Positions 33,419-44,774 of a stretch of 64,000 nucleotides of DNA are shown here, in pieces. The first letter of the stretch is position 1, and each line of letters starts with the position of its first letter. The stretch comes from Trifolium pratense (lineage: Eukaryota; Streptophyta; Magnoliopsida; Fabales; Fabaceae): contig NC_060059.1 in the NCBI RefSeq assembly GCF_020283565.1, forward strand, positions 49,186,572 to 49,250,571, written 5' to 3'. Below the pieces are notes generated by a model. That model made no database searches. It was given only the letters and a program-made list of their open reading frames with translations, and had not been told where the DNA came from. The position numbers were made by a program, and so were the translations under genes.

Positions 33419-34669
33419 TCAACGAGTTGAAACCAAAGTTTCGACATAATTGTTCATAGATAACCAACATATTTTTTTGTTAAATATAGATTTCAATGGT
33501 GTTCCAGTTAACAAATGAGCGAGAATAGCTTTATCGTCTTGTAAGAATAGCATAGTACCACGATTGAGATAAAGATTGAAACACGAAAAGAGATCATATT
33601 TAATGTTCAACCCAAGAACGTCATGGCTGCTGAGTAGATGGTTTCTGGTCCAAGACTTATCATCTCCAAATTTTGTCATAATCCATATAACAAAATCGGT
33701 TTTGTTGACATCATGATATAAATAAAGGTTATTCATCATGACACAAAGGCGAGGAATTACATTTAACTCCTCATGAGAAAATCGAGGGACACGGAATATT
33801 TTGTATGTCTCTGTACTTAGATCAAGCGAAACAATCACAAATAGATCAGATCGACCTCTCCCAAAGGCCAACCAATTAACAGTGCCATTCAAATGCACAC
33901 CATTAAACCCCCTGCTGATTTGTGAACTTACTGCTACCTGAAGAGGCTTAGCAGGAAAACTTGGAATACTTCTCCAAATATTATCCCCAAAATTAAGAAC
34001 TCGTACCACCGTTTTCCGCGGGTGATTCCCCAGAAGTAATGCCACAACCTTATAAGTGTCGGTTGAATTATCATAACCAAAAGTAAACCTCCAATCTGTC
34101 AATTTATACCGATACTTGACATTACAAAGAAAACCTAATTTATTAGATATTGTCCTAGTGGCGGGGTTCCAGAAACGGAACCATGTTTGATGCTCAGATG
34201 AACCGAGCAAGCAAACCAATCCATTGCAAGAACCAACAACTTTACGACAGTCCTTGTCAATCAAACAATAGTAAGGATCATCGAGACTGGGAATCATCGA
34301 AGGAGTTTTAAGTAAATCACCAACCGAGAAGGGTACAAAACTGTAATCATCCTCCGCGGGGAGGTTGTTGTTGTTGTGTAAATTAGTCATGGACCAAACC
34401 ACTGTATCCTCATCAACCTTCTTGAAATCATCTTTGTAAGAAACTAGATAGGAGAGTGTGTTTCGTGAAGATCGTTTACGGTGCATTTTCACGAATTTAG
34501 GATCACAGATAAGACTGTTAAATGATTTACTAACACACTTCATCTTCATCAAAGGTTTCACTCTAAGCCAGGATATGATCTCCACGATAAGGTCCTCGCT
34601 CAAGAATGCTGTAGGAGTTGGTTCGGATAGACCGCGGCAACACCGTGAGTTTTGTGGTTCGGTATTCAT
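33419..34669 (-). CDS. F-box protein with F-box associated (FBA) domain
   Basis: A single uninterrupted 416-residue frame from ATG 34669 to TGA 33419. The F-box lies at about residues 21-66 (FLSEDLIVEIISWLRVKPLMKMKCVSKS...). The FBA-type beta-propeller follows, with the family landmarks VGSCNGLVCLL, FRFWNPATR, FGYDNSTDTYKVV, VRVLNFGDNIWRSI and GVHLNGTVNWLA. Such proteins are substrate receptors of SCF ubiquitin ligases, binding SKP1 through the F-box and a target through the FBA part. This is a very large, fast-evolving family in legumes, so the target cannot be inferred. Length and order are normal. Confidence 0.93.
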   Translation of the reverse strand: MNTEPQNSRCCRGLSEPTPTAFLSEDLIVEIISWLRVKPLMKMKCVSKSFNSLICDPKFVKMHRKRSSRNTLSYLVSYKDDFKKVDEDTVVWSMTNLHNNNNLPAEDDYSFVPFSVGDLLKTPSMIPSLDDPYYCLIDKDCRKVVGSCNGLVCLLGSSEHQTWFRFWNPATRTISNKLGFLCNVKYRYKLTDWRFTFGYDNSTDTYKVVALLLGNHPRKTVVRVLNFGDNIWRSIPSFPAKPLQVAVSSQISRGFNGVHLNGTVNWLAFGRGRSDLFVIVSLDLSTETYKIFRVPRFSHEELNVIPRLCVMMNNLYLYHDVNKTDFVIWIMTKFGDDKSWTRNHLLSSHDVLGLNIKYDLFSCFNLYLNRGTMLFLQDDKAILAHLLTGTPLKSIFNKKICWLSMNNYVETLVSTR

Positions 34670-34776
34670 CGGAGCAGCCGGCAGGCGGGGTTATGAATGG
34701 AACCTTAATAATGTGGTGCAGTTTTTGATTGGAGAAGAGAAGAAAATTGAGGCTGTGACTTCAAAGACTTGTTGTT

Positions 34777-34872
34777 GGTCTTATCATATATATTTTTTTT
34801 TTGACAAAAAATAGAAGGTCTTATCATATATATTTTTTTTTTGACAAAAAATAGAAGGTCTTATCATATATA
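34777..34872. repeat. 40-bp tandem repeat, about 2.4 copies
   Basis: GGTCTTATCATATATA begins at 34777, 34817 and 34857, each of the first two followed by a T-run, GACAAAAAATAGAA. It lies just upstream of the F-box gene. Confidence 0.9.
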
Positions 34873-34970
34873 TAAAGTGTTAGAATTAACCTTGCATGAG
34901 CATGGATCTGATTTTTCATTATTACAGGATCGATTTTTTCTCTTTTTATTACAAGATTTGATTTTTATTT

Positions 34971-35758
34971 ATTACAGGGATTTGACTTCTTTTCCAAGGA
35001 ATAAAAATGTAGATGACTTTTTTTTACTAAGGGGTGTATTGAATTGAGATTTTATGAGACAATTTTGTAAAAAAAATCTTGATGATTCTAAAGATTCTAT
35101 ATTGATTTTGTGAGATTCTAAAGATTCTATATTGATTTTGTGAGATTCTAAAGATTTTTTTACAAGATTTTTTTACAATCAAGATTTTTAACACATGATT
35201 TGAATGGATTTTGAGAAATTTTTTTCAAAATACTTTTTACAATCAAGATTTCATAATATTTTATATATTATGAAACTTTTGTATATTTGGAAAATTTTAA
35301 AAGAATCAATTAATTTTAATAAAAGAAATTATATTTTTTTGGTAATCCAAATATTTAAACATAAAAAAACCTTATGTTTTTTTTTATTACAGGGATTTGA
35401 CTTCTTTTCCAAGGAATAAAAATGTAGATGACTTTTTTTTTTAATAAGGGTGTATTGAATTGAGATTTGATGAGACAATTTTGTAAAAAAAATCTTGATG
35501 ATTTTATGAGATTTTGTTGGACTATATTGATTTTGTGAGATTCTAAAGCTTTTTTTACAATCAAGATTTTTAACACATTATTTGAATGGATTTTGAGAGA
35601 TTTTTTTCAAAATACTTTTTACAATCAAGATTTCATAATACTTTATATATTATGAAACTTTTGTATATTTGAAAAATTTTAAAAGAATCAATAAATTTTA
35701 ATAAAAAAAATTATATTTTTTTGGTAATCCAAATATTTAAACATAAAAAAACCTTATG
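34971..35758. repeat. Tandem duplication of a 0.4-kb MITE-like unit
   Basis: Copy 1 (about 34971-35377) and copy 2 (about 35386-35758) both begin ATTACAGGGATTTGACTTC and end AAAAAACCTTATG. Between these they share GGGTGTATTGAATTGAGATTT and a long AT-rich body. Copy 1 has extra small repeats (TTCTAAAGATTCTATATTGA) near 35090-35150. Wording like TATTCAATTGAGATT recurs near 53140-53210, suggesting a dispersed family. Confidence 0.85.
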
Positions 35759-37240
35759 TATCACAAGCTAAGGATATCACAAGCTAATAGCGTGTATTCT
35801 GAAAATCTAAGTTTCATATTCCTCCAATTTTATTTTTTTTTGTTTTTTCTGAGAATGTTGGATTTAAACATGACCATGTTTATAATTTAGAAGTGAAAAT
35901 TTGTAATTAATTAATTAATTAATTAATTATATCTATAAAAAGATGTGTCACAAGCCAACCCGCGAACCCGCAGATTTCACCCACATAACCCGCGGTTCTA
36001 ACGGTCCTACCTGCGTGAGGAAAAGTATAAACGGACAAAAAAAAATTGATCTTAAGTCCGGGTCGACCCGCGAACCTTAGCCCGTATATACAATTCTACT
36101 AAAAATTAAAGGATCTGTGAACAAACTTAGAACATCCATGACTGATGACTCCATGCAATTTACATAAGCCTATATATTTGACCAAGTTGAAGTGTCACAA
36201 TATTCATTTCTCTGAATCCGTAGGGTTTATGACACTAAAGTCAATGACTAAATTTGCACTTGATCGAACTTAATCTTTTAACCTGAAACAAATAAATACC
36301 GCAACAAGATGAAAAAACAAAAAACAAATTGCACTACGACGAAAAAACAAAATACATACTATGACAGGAAATCTAAACAAACAGTGATATAATATAAGAC
36401 GACGAAATCACAAAAAATACGAAAGAAACACTAAAAATATGTGGAAACCACATGTATTTAACTAAAATAGAAAGGAAAAAAAATGATTAATTAGGCTTAA
36501 ATTGACCATAAATTCAACCAATTGGAGCCTTCCCTTCACCACTGATGGTCTACGGGGTTGATAGCTACCCCTCTTAGTACTTTTGGTTGCCTTCTAAAAG
36601 GACTTTTACAATCAAATGATTAGTTTTTTACACTTGAGTCTCTAGAAGTGTTCTACTTTTACGATTAAGTACAGATTGTACAAAACTTTGATTTTCTAAT
36701 ATACAAGTTAGTAAGAAATTTACGTAAGTATTAAGTGTTTTGTACAATGACAATCTAATGGATTTGGTAGATTGATTGTGGAGTTGGCTTCCTTTTAGAG
36801 CGACTCGATTGATTGAAAGCAGGAAAAGAAGACAGCGTCCTAAAGCCATACACGATACTTAGTAGCTAAGACTCATCTGTTACATGAAAATCTACGATTG
36901 CACACCGTAGGGCAAAGCCAAAACGAGAGTGAGATGAAGTCACACATAGAATAGATCATAATGCAAATAGAATAAAGCATCAATAAACATCGTCGTTCAA
37001 ACGATCAAACATATTACAAGTAATAGCAAATAATTCATCGAAAACACAACAAGACTCAACATTTAAAATCATAATTTCTCAACGTAATTAAAAATGTTAT
37101 CTCGACATAATTTTCAACATAATTTCTTCAATGTAATTTCCTCAACGTAATGACACGAATTATGAGACATTTAAACCAAATACAAAAATAGTAATTCCAT
37201 TAAGCTTAAATTATACTAGCACTTTAGACACTCTAGAATC
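35759..37240. other. AT-rich spacer with repeat remnants
   Basis: Includes an (ATTA)n run at about 35898-35925 and a 'gacccgcgaacc' relic at 35950-36100. No gene is recognisable; the frame at 36628-36849 has no family signature. Confidence 0.4.
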
Positions 37241-37248
37241 ATTACACC

Positions 37249-38059
37249 TGTTGTTTTTGATTTTAAAAATAAACTATTTTTCGAAAAAAGCTACTACTGA
37301 AAAAATATATCGGCTGAGTTGCGGGTGAATACGCTCTCTTTATGACGTTTCACGGTACTACCCAAAATTGTGCAGAGTAGACTATCAACCGTGAAGTCTC
37401 CAGGATAAAACACCCTTCTCTATTTATTCGATGAATCAATTCTATAATTGACACAAGAGTATCAATTCACTATGGATGCAAAGCCACTCTATGAAACAAC
37501 AAGGAAAGGAAAAAAAATTCGGTGAAGAAAGCAAGCAGAGAGAAGGAAAAAATTAATATTCAGAATATGTGATGAACTGATGAATGAATAAAAAGAACTG
37601 CTATTTAACGAGGAAGTGGGGAACTGAATTTGAGGAATCAGTGGAATTTCAAACTGACCTTATCAGCTGAATCAGATAAAACGTGGATCAGTAAAAATAG
37701 GCAACGCATAACTGATCGTATGACTTGGTCTCGTAAAGAAAAATATTTTTCTTTATCTTAGCATTAAAAAATTAATATATCACCAAGGCTCAACCCTGAG
37801 CCCGGCCAAGCCCGACCGAACGGCGGCGGTGCGTGTGTCATATTTGACAAGGAGTGCGTGGTCACCAATTTACAAAACTGGGTACCCCTTGGGGCACACC
37901 TGAAGAGGACACTTTTCTATATATAAACACTTCTAAGAGTTGTGTTCCCTCCAATGTGGGACTTAAAATTGCTTTTTTCAATTCATACTTCTCTTAGTTC
38001 ATACTTATGTTTATTTCTATACCAAGTTTCTTCCTTCATTTTCACATCATGTTCCAACA
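37249..38059 (-). repeat. Probable copia-type LTR (solo or isolated)
   Basis: Read on the minus strand it starts TGTTGGAAC and ends CAACA. It has a TATA-like TTTATATATAG following AAGTCCCACATTGGAGGG, and a 3' part (AAACGTCATAAAGAGAGCG ... CGATATATTTTTT) that I associate with plant copia LTRs. No internal coding region adjoins it. The bases just outside the two ends (acacc and accta) are not a clean duplication, so the boundaries are uncertain. Confidence 0.5.
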
Positions 38060-38641
38060 ACCTAATAAGAATTATATCCAGATCGATTAAATGTTGAGAA
38101 GATAGTCCTCTCATCGATAGAACTTTAAAATCTATGTTTTCTAACAAAATTGATCGTACTCTATTTGTGCAAATGACATCTCAAAATGATGGAAATTTCT
38201 AAAGTATTTTGTCCAAATTAAATTTAAGAAATTTCAAATAACATTAAAAAGTTATGAATTTGAAATTTCTTCCGCACATATATTTCAAAATTTTCAGATC
38301 GACCCCTATAATATTTTTTACAATTGCAAATTGACCTTCAAAAATTACAAATTTGTCCCTAAAATATTTGAAATTTTAAATTGGACGCAAAACTTCAAAA
38401 CACACTCAAAGTTCCTATTACTCTATCCAAAAACATACATTTAAAAATGAACGTAATTCAAATACAATTATTTAAATTGATTAAAATTTCAAATTTGTTA
38501 AAATTTCTAATTACTCCATCAAAACACCCTCTAAATAATCACTAATTTGAAACTCTAAGTATGTCCCCAAGTAATGCTAAACTCTCTAAATGATCACTAA
38601 ATGCTAACTCTCTTTCAGATCATAGTATGAGCCACATTATG

Positions 38642-38722
<81 letters not shown>

Positions 38723-38930
38723 CAATAGCGCAACCAAACTTTTCAATTGAAGCTATATAAAGATTAGTTATATTATATACAAACACCCTGTTTGTAAACC
38801 ATATACACACTTGATGAAACTATTTTACAGTCACTTCAACATAAATCCAAGCTTTGTACAGTTTTTCCCTTCATCAACCAACAGTCAACCCTGTGAAACT
38901 TATTTAACTAATATAGTAAGATTTAACTAT
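38060..38930. other. Spacer between the probable copia LTR and the F-box fragment
   Basis: Apart from the (AT)n run nothing is recognised. Confidence 0.4.
38643..38720. repeat. (AT)n microsatellite
   Basis: About 38 AT units without interruption. Confidence 0.95.
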
Positions 38931-38933
38931 ACG

Positions 38934-39104
38934 GTTGAATCACCATAGTAACAAAGTTTTGAAGTAAATCGCTAGAGAAGAACTAATTACTTTCAACAAG
39001 TTTTTTTATTTATTTATAAGCTTTAACAAGTTGAAACCAAACTTTCAACATAATTGTTCATAGAAAACCAGCATATTTTTTTGTCAACTATAGATTTCAA
39101 TGCA
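38934..39104 (-). pseudogene. Copied 3' end of the F-box gene
   Basis: Closely resembles 33275-33498: both share GTAACAAAGTTTTGAAGTAAA, TAGAGAAGAACT, ACTTTCAAC, TTGTTCATAGA and ATTTTTTTGT...TATAGATTTCAATG. The copy covers the last about 25 codons and part of the 3' region. It has an extra T/A-rich piece after ACTTTCAACAAG and lacks about 80 bp of the 3' spacer. No upstream coding sequence is present. Confidence 0.85.
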
Positions 39105-39519
39105 CATTTAAAATATATTCAGAATATGTATTATGGGACAACTTGATTCATGTTATTATGTATTCTGAATTATGTGAAAATAATATTCAGTGTGTAGTTA
39201 TATGATATATGATACTACAACATCACTAAAGACAAATCACTGGGGGCTTTAGTCTTCAAAAAATCCCCAGTGTGTCACATAACCAAAACAAATGATTGGC
39301 ATACATGCACTCTTCGAAAGCAATAGAAGATGAATAGATGATTCACATAAACTCAAATTTGTTCCACAGAAAAATCTAATCTTAAATAAGAAATCTTTCA
39401 ATAAATGGTTTAACAGGACAACAAAATACAAGATTGATCCAACAATTTAAATATCAATACTAAAGTTTCAAAACTCTATTCAAGTGCTAACCAAAAATGG
39501 AACAACACTACGTAAGGGT

Positions 39520-41135
<1,616 letters not shown>

Positions 41136-41475
41136 GGTTGATGATGTTCAAATGCTGCCTCCTCCTTTGTGCCGGAAACCCCCGAGAAGACTCTCTGTAA
41201 ATTGATAACCTTTTTTTATACTCCATTTGTTTTTTTTTTTTTCTTTCTGTGCACTGGGCTTCCAGAATAGGCCCACAATTACTTCACAAATTTGAATTTT
41301 TTTTCTTTCTACCCTATATTTATCACTTTACCCCAACAATTAGAATTAAAATGATAAATATACCCTCATATATAATGTTAAACTGTAAAAAAAAAAAATC
41401 ATTTTCTATACTACTCAGAAAAAGTGTGCCGGTGTGAGTTAGGGGAAAAAAAAGAGAGTAAGTGGAAAAATACAT

Positions 41476-41546
41476 ACCAGTACACTTTTTTAAAGTGTGC
41501 TGGTTTGAAATATTTACCGGTATTCTTTTTTTCAAGTTTGCCGGTA

Positions 41547-41608
<62 letters not shown>

Positions 41609-41713
41609 ACACTTTCATGTGAATGTTACGGTATGCATATTGATACCGGCAAACTTGAAAAAAGAGTACGGGTAAATATTTCAAACCGGCGTACTTTAAA
41701 GTGTGCCTACTGG
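41476..41713. repeat. Fold-back of about 70-bp arms around an (AT)n core
   Basis: The left arm (41476-41547: ACCAGTACACTTTTTTAAAG ... TTTGCCGGTAT) is inverted at 41643-41713 (ATACCGGCAAACTTGAAAAA ... AAAGTGTGCC) with few mismatches. The loop includes an AT microsatellite at about 41548-41603. The arms contain smaller palindromes of the form CCGGNACACTTT...AAAGTGTNCCGG, also seen near 41408-41440, 41712-41740 and 42340-42370. Confidence 0.85.
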
Positions 41714-42029
41714 AACACTTTTTCAAAGTGTGCCGGTACAATGTGCACATTACAACTGTTTCTTCTTCTTCACCAGGTAACTTGATCGGATCTCTCTCTT
41801 ATTTCTATTACTGGTTACTATTACATGGCGATCATAATTTTTCTCCTGCTTTCTAAATTTTCATTTTTCCATCATTTCAATTACGCACCCAATTCCAATT
41901 TTGAACTCATTTTTATAATCTATTACTTTGTATATGTTGTTGTTGATGAGGATGAGGATGATGGATTGATGGCAATATATTAATTAATCATTACTATTAT
42001 TATGCGTAGCCAAAGTTATTGTATTTTCG

Positions 42030-42312
42030 ATGGAAGCAGAGTTAGAATTGGATCCAGAACAACAACCAAATGATGGAAGCAGGTTTTTCCAGAACTAATA
42101 CTATGCAAATTGTTCCTAGAAGGTCTCGTTTTCCGTGCTCCATTGTTTGGTCACCACTTCCTGTCATTTCATGGTTCATTCCTTTCATTGGTCACATTAG
42201 AATCTGTAGGGAGGATGGCATTATTTTGGATTTTGCAGGTCCTAATTTTGTCGGTGTTGATAATTTCCCATTTGGAGCTGCTACTTGATATCTTCAAATA
42301 CCCAAAGAAAAG
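42030..42312 (+). pseudogene. Broken first coding exon of a TMEM222/RTE1-family (DUF778) gene
   Basis: From ATG 42030 the frame reads [18 protein letters not shown] and then stops. In another frame from 42070 the family block follows: [50 protein letters not shown] and VDNFPFGA, then TGA at 42286-42288 and YLQIPKEK. The block is highly characteristic of REVERSION-TO-ETHYLENE-SENSITIVITY1/RTE1-homolog and TMEM222 proteins, membrane proteins of the Golgi/ER. A frameshift, an in-frame stop and no downstream exons mark it as a pseudogene. Upstream, 41760-42020 looks like a 5'-UTR exon and intron (CCAG|GTAACTTG ... ATGCGTAG|CC), so it is a genomic copy rather than a processed one; that is inference. 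Confidence 0.78.
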
Positions 42313-42699
42313 GTTGGTTTATATTATGCATATGATACAAACCGGAACACTTATAAAAAGTGTTCTCGTAACAATTGATATTTTTTCTCAGTGTTTTGGT
42401 AAAATTAACGTATCGGAAAAAAAACGTACCGGAATAGTGTTTCGATGGTGTAATCAGTCTACCGAAAAAGTTTTAAAAGACAACGTAAAAAAATATACTG
42501 AAATTTGACAAGAGTAGAATGAGAATATTGGAAAATATGTTGGGATAAAGGGATAATTGTTGAGGTAGAAAAAAAAAATTCCACAAATTTCTCCTTATAA
42601 TAACCCAATTCAAAACAAATAATTATATGCTTTGTTGTAAATATACAAATTATTACACCCATTAGAAAAAATAATAATTGGAATTGCAATTGTTCAAAA

Positions 42700-43220
42700 A
42701 AAATAATTAGAATTGCAACCGGCTCGGCCACTAAATCAAATCCACCGAGATTGTCCTTATATTGTCCACCAAAATAGATAAATCAGTCACAGCCCCTCGA
42801 AAAACTATATTGTTCTTCAATCTCCAAATATACCAACTACTCCCTCCGGTCCTTTTTATAAGGAACACTTTGAAAAAATCACACAGACCAATGAAACACA
42901 TTTAACATAGTTATTTTTATTTAATACTCTTATAAATTTAAATTTATTCCATATATACCTTTATTTAATTACTCTTTATTTAATTTACTTATTTTTAAAT
43001 TCTCTCTTATAATAAATAAGGGCATAAGTGAAATTGAACATTTAAAACATTTGAAAATTGGTCAAAGTTTCTTATAAAAAAGATCAAATTTTTTTCTCAA
43101 AGTGTTCCTTATAAAAAGAACCAGAAGGAGTAGTAACTAACCAAATAACAGCTGCTTTTTTTGCCTTGACAATGTCAACACACCTAAAGGCATGTGTTAA
43201 GGAGCTAAATGTAGTATAGC
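42700..43220 (-). mobile_element. LINE relic (zf-RVT tail) split by a Stowaway MITE
   Basis: On the minus strand the segment right of the MITE encodes THAFRCVDIVKAKKAAVIWL and the segment left of it SWYIWRLKNNIVFRG..., the end of a plant LINE zf-RVT region. With the Stowaway and one TA removed the two halves join in a single frame. A stop follows at about 42733, so the copy is dead. Confidence 0.75.
42840..43130. mobile_element. Stowaway MITE inserted in a LINE relic
   Basis: 291 bp, CTCCCTCCGGTCC at the left and CCAGAAGGAG at the right, TA at 42838-42839 and 43131-43132. Same family as 24828-25120. Confidence 0.9.
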
Positions 43221-43230
43221 TTTAAATTTT

Positions 43231-43378
43231 TTTTCACCACCAATTTCTTAATCTTAGTTCGGGGGTCAGTTTTGACATCAAGTGGTTACAACCCCTCCCG
43301 ATCACAGTTATGGGGGATCGAACCATGGTCCTCCTACAAGTCTGGCGTCAATTATCACCGAACCAACTAACAATTGAC
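43231..43378 (-). mobile_element. tRNA-derived SINE
   Basis: On the minus strand TTAGTTGGTTCGGTGATAAT (A-box region) and GGTTCGATCCCCC (B box) are followed by GATCGGGAGGGGTTG, AACTGACCCCCGAAC and GGTGGTGAAAAAAAA. I recognise this as a common legume SINE layout. Its length of about 148 bp is typical. Confidence 0.8.
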
Positions 43379-44700
43379 AAAATAAAATTCCCACATATTT
43401 ATTTTAAGATGTGAATTTATAGTCACCTGATTACATAACAAACACAAATTTGACCAAAAAAGAATCAAGATAGATATTAATTTTGATATTCTTCACTATG
43501 AATATATATGTAAATTTACTATTTAAAAACATTTCTAAGCATGCACCATAAATATGATATCCATATTCATTACATATTCGTACGGGTATTATTAACTAAA
43601 TAGATAATCCACAGGTATTGAGTATAACATTCCAACTTTAATTAATTATTAGAAGTAATGATAATTAGAGTTGTTTAAAGTTAATTTGAGATGAAAATAT
43701 GCTTAGGCGTGAGACCATTAACCCTTGATTTTATATGATAAGCTAGTTTTATTCATGAGTGGGACCACAAGCACACCCTATTTTTTTGGTACATATCATC
43801 TATTTTTTGGGTACATAACACAACAACAACAACCCAATAGTGAAAAATCAATTTTGTACCCTTACTTAGTTATCTCTTCTCACGTGAACCCTTCCCCTTC
43901 TTCCATTTTCTTCTCCTTCAATGGAGGCTTGATACTTTGCATGCAATTTGCATGCATGTCCAAACCTTAATTCTTATACCAATTCCAACTCCACAAAGTG
44001 TTAAAAATCAAGCGAGAAACCCAATGAGGTTTAATAGTCTAACCCCCAATATTATTTGATTACAGATAGTAGGTTAAAAAACACATGAAAAATATTATAT
44101 TATTTATCAACTAACAGGTATTGTATTTCCCCGATGTAGTCACCACCATAGTTGGGTAGTTTGAACCCACTGAGGTTAATAGTCTTGCCCCACTATTATT
44201 TGATTACAGGCAACAGGTTAAGAAACAGCAGGGTAAGAAGGAATGATCAAAGCTACGTTGAATTGTATGTTGTCAGATGCTAATTTCATTCCTGTTATTA
44301 TATTAGTCTTTTAGTTTCTGTTCCGGTGTGATGTTTTGTTACGTTGTACTCGTTGTTACTTGCATTGTAAACGAACTAATTTGATCTGTAATTTTAATTT
44401 ATCCCGGTCCAATTATGTATATTCCTATTGATATTCTAGACAATCAACATGAGGTGTTATATTGAGGTACCCACAGATCTTTACAAATATTTATGAATGA
44501 CAATTATTATTTTATTTTTATAAAATTGACTATTGAAAAATAAAATGTTTTTACCTTCTTAAAGACATAAAAAATATTAACACGTAATATTCATACATTT
44601 TTCTCTCTCAATTTAAAAACAAAAGTTATTTTTTAGTAGCTAGTATTAAAAAAATGGTGATCAAAATAATAATCACAACAAAAAATCCAAATATATAATA
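43379..44700. other. AT-rich spacer with an imperfect local duplication
   Basis: A segment at about 44020-44083 (CCCAATGAGGTTTAATAGTC ... GATTACAGATAGTAGGTTAA) is repeated at about 44167-44228 (CCCACTGAGGTTAATAGTC ... GATTACAGGCAACAGGTTAA). No gene seen. Confidence 0.55.
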
Positions 44701-44774
44701 TAGCCCATGCAAGTCTCAAACCTGCGACCTTCGCATTATTAGCACGACGCTCTAACCAACTGAGCTAATGAGCC
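44701..44774 (-). pseudogene. tRNA-Ile(AAT)-like gene, probably decayed
   Basis: The 74-nt minus-strand sequence folds as a cloverleaf: GGCTCAT/ATGGGCT acceptor, GCTC/GAGC D stem, anticodon loop CTAATAA with AAT, and a T arm. Compared with the usual plant tRNA-Ile(AAT), five positions appear changed, all C to T: one in each acceptor strand, one in the anticodon stem, one in the T stem, and the invariant C of the TTC loop (B box). Most leave G-T wobbles. The B-box change should weaken polymerase III transcription, so I call it a pseudogene; a weakly active gene is possible. Confidence 0.8.

Noticed and set aside
37249..38059. Complete copia retrotransposon
   Set aside because: Only one LTR-like block is visible, no gag-pol nearby and no clean duplication, so it is kept only as a probable LTR.
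41532..41785. Frames with long Tyr-Ile repeats
   Set aside because: They are translations of the AT microsatellite.
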